DNA from: Alistipes sp. CAG:514
Lineage (GTDB): Bacteria; Bacteroidota; Bacteroidia; Bacteroidales; UBA932
Length of the DNA stretch: 33,660 nt
Direction: 5' to 3'
Assembly: GCA_000431015.1 (NCBI GenBank)
Contig: HF986075.1
Location: 18,375-52,034, forward strand
The notes beneath the pieces were generated by a model. The model did not search any database. It was not told where the DNA came from and was given only the letters and a program-made list of their open reading frames with translations. Below, piece by piece: positions 32,377-33,660 of this stretch; within the stretch, counting starts at the first letter, position 1; every line of letters begins with the position of its first letter. Made by a program: the position numbers and the translations under genes.

Positions 32377-32973
32377 GAATATGACAAATGGATCAAGTAC
32401 GACATAGTCGGCTCTCACATCGCCAATTACGATTTTATGATCGACTTGTCGCACTTCAAAGGACACGCGATGGGTGGATTCGGTGGAGCCTTGAAGAACG
32501 CTTCCATCGGTGTGGCTTCCCGAAACGGCAAGGAGTACATCCACACGGCTGGCAAGGCTGAGGACTATCAGCTTCTGTGGCAGAACCTTCCTGAGCAGTG
32601 GGACGAAAGCCCGGAGGGCAACACTCCGTTCATCGAGTCGATGGCCGCCGCCGCCCAGGCCGTCAATGATTATTTCGCCGCCAAGAAAGGAATTGTGTAC
32701 ATCAATGTCCTTAATAATCTCTCAATTGACTGTGACTGCGACGGTGATCCTCACAAGCCGACAATAAAGGACATCGGAATGGCAGCTTCCCTCGATCCGG
32801 TCGCCCTTGACAAGTTCTGCCTCGATCAGGTGTTCAACCTTCCGAAAGACAAGGACAACGACACACAGGCCCTCCTCGACAGGATCAGCCAGCGTCACGG
32901 CACCCGCATCGTGTACCGTGCTGAGGAAATGGGTCTCGGCTCCACTGAATATGTCGTCAAGGACATTGACTGA
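32377..32973 (+). pseudogene. DUF362 protein, 5'-truncated
   Basis: The frame can be read from about 32368, immediately after an in-frame TAG, and gives about 199 residues: EYDKWIKYDIVGSHIANYDF, then the conserved DUF362 core LSHFKGHAMGGFGGALKNASIGVASRNGK and YINVLNNLSIDCDCDGDPHKPTIKDIGMAASLDPVALD. Full family members have 300 or more residues; the N-terminal third is missing and nothing upstream resembles it. An internal ATG at 32437 could start a 178-residue product without the upstream strand. DUF362 proteins are thought to be iron-sulfur linked, from the CDCDG cysteines and context. The 3' end is intact. Confidence 0.75.
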
Positions 32974-32983
32974 TTTCAACGCA

Positions 32984-33660
32984 TCACCTTGCCGAGACGA
33001 TGTAGAAGCAAGAGGTGGAGAAGTAGTTGCGAAGGTATGGGATGTGGTCGAGGCCCATACGAAGGTGGGTGGGGCGGAGATGGAACTTGGCCTTGTAGTG
33101 GGGGCTGATCAACCACAACTTGCGTTCAACAATTTGAAAGCCAGTCTCTTTGCAGAGGCGCTCGAACTTTTCGGGGGTCATTTTGGAGCGCTTGATGCTC
33201 AGCAGTTCTGCGATCCTGGAGGGATCTTCCTTGAATATTCTTAAGTAACCTTGGTAAAGGGGGGCCGGGAGGAGATGCATAAACGGAACTTTCGAGCAGA
33301 ATCCGCTACGGCAGATCTGCTGATGGCCGCCGAACGGCATCTGCCAGGCCGGGAAGCCGAAGAACACGATTCCGTCGGGCTTCAGGAATTTTTTCAGACC
33401 AAGGAAAAAGGCAGGCTTGTCCTCCGGCTCGATGTGCTCTATGACATCGTGGATCAACACGATGTCGAAGCGGTCTTCCCGAGGAGGCATATTCAGAAAA
33501 TTCCCGCTGATGAACTCTCCCGACATATTCATTTTGCCGAAATATTCCTTGGCATGCTCTATCTTGTTGGTGGCCAGGTCAATGCCCGTGACGGAGCATC
33601 CCGCTTCGGCTAACGGCAGGAGGTTTCCGCCCTCGCCGCAGCCGATCTCCCGAACGCGCG
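32984..33660 (-). CDS. Class I SAM-dependent methyltransferase (partial, 5' end outside window)
   Basis: At least 225 residues; the frame is open to the window edge. It contains motif I in VREIGCGEGGNLLPLA, the acidic strand end CSVTGIDLATNKIEHA, and then DRFDIVLIHDVIEHIEP and LKKFLKPDGIVFFGFPAWQMP, all typical of Methyltransf_11/UbiE-like enzymes. The C-terminal part (HQQICRSGFCSKVPFMHLLP ... YFSTSCFYIVSAR) is hydrophobic and aromatic, as in methyltransferases acting on lipid or glycan-linked substrates, but the acceptor is unknown. It converges with the DUF362 remnant with a gap of ten bases. Confidence 0.88.
   Translation of the reverse strand, partial: RVREIGCGEGGNLLPLAEAGCSVTGIDLATNKIEHAKEYFGKMNMSGEFISGNFLNMPPREDRFDIVLIHDVIEHIEPEDKPAFFLGLKKFLKPDGIVFFGFPAWQMPFGGHQQICRSGFCSKVPFMHLLPAPLYQGYLRIFKEDPSRIAELLSIKRSKMTPEKFERLCKETGFQIVERKLWLISPHYKAKFHLRPTHLRMGLDHIPYLRNYFSTSCFYIVSAR

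Overview
The window is chromosomal DNA from a member of the Bacteroidota, most likely order Bacteroidales. Three things point there. Several promoters match the Bacteroidetes primary-sigma consensus (TTTG, 19 bases, TAnnTTTG). The protein families are typical of the group: a BtuG-like lipoprotein beside a BtuB-like receptor, a DUF5106 thioredoxin lipoprotein, a CD0519/CD1768-type membrane protein, a Fic protein with an IWQ-type N-terminus, and a MacA/MacB/TolC efflux operon. Shine-Dalgarno sites are mostly absent. Genus cannot be decided from the sequence.

Layout. 1-358: 5' part of class II fructose-bisphosphate aldolase (minus). 576-3875: vitamin B12 capture locus (minus), with an intact BtuG-like beta-propeller and a btuB-like receptor broken by a 31-bp tandem duplication. 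4021-6220: porin-like barrel and nucleoside-recognition membrane protein (plus). 6501-7629: C_GCAxxG_C_C redox protein and, convergent, folA. 7630-13978: accessory stretch with a palindrome array, an orphan FtsX-type permease, an AAA_14/DUF4143 ATPase, an ATPase remnant, a Fic protein and a decayed unknown gene. 13979-18625: minus operon Na/Pi cotransporter, DUF5106 lipoprotein, galM, thyA. 18733-21378: mutS. 21825-22877: FN3 lipoprotein (plus). 22893-24582: FlK-type thioesterase, a probable small RNA and comF (all minus). 24583-26176: decayed DNA holding the tail of an Rpn-type nuclease gene, the C-terminal half of butyrate kinase and a second palindrome array. 26177-32043: five-gene efflux operon (minus) with a promoter and an overlapping palindromic operator candidate. 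32377-33660: 5'-truncated DUF362 gene and a partial SAM methyltransferase.

How the parts work together. thyA and folA supply and use the folate cycle but are separated here by about 6.3 kb of accessory or decayed DNA. The ABC ATPase, two MacB-like permeases, HlyD-type adaptor and TolC-type channel form a complete tripartite export machine. BtuB and BtuG would form an outer-membrane cobalamin capture complex, but BtuB is frameshifted as read.

Most of the new-looking signal lies between and within the genes. (1) The palindromic octamer GAATATTC occurs 20 times, against about 0.5 expected at equal base frequencies, and in coding regions it appears in all three reading frames. (2) Three intergenic arrays share a 50-51 bp period and a 25-27 bp palindromic unit whose arms covary. 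(3) Three hairpins share a 13-nt loop (nGAGCyTGyCrAA) and have compensatory stems, each upstream of a gene in the same orientation. (4) A compact small-RNA gene has a consensus promoter and terminator. No tRNA, rRNA, CRISPR array or intact insertion sequence was found.
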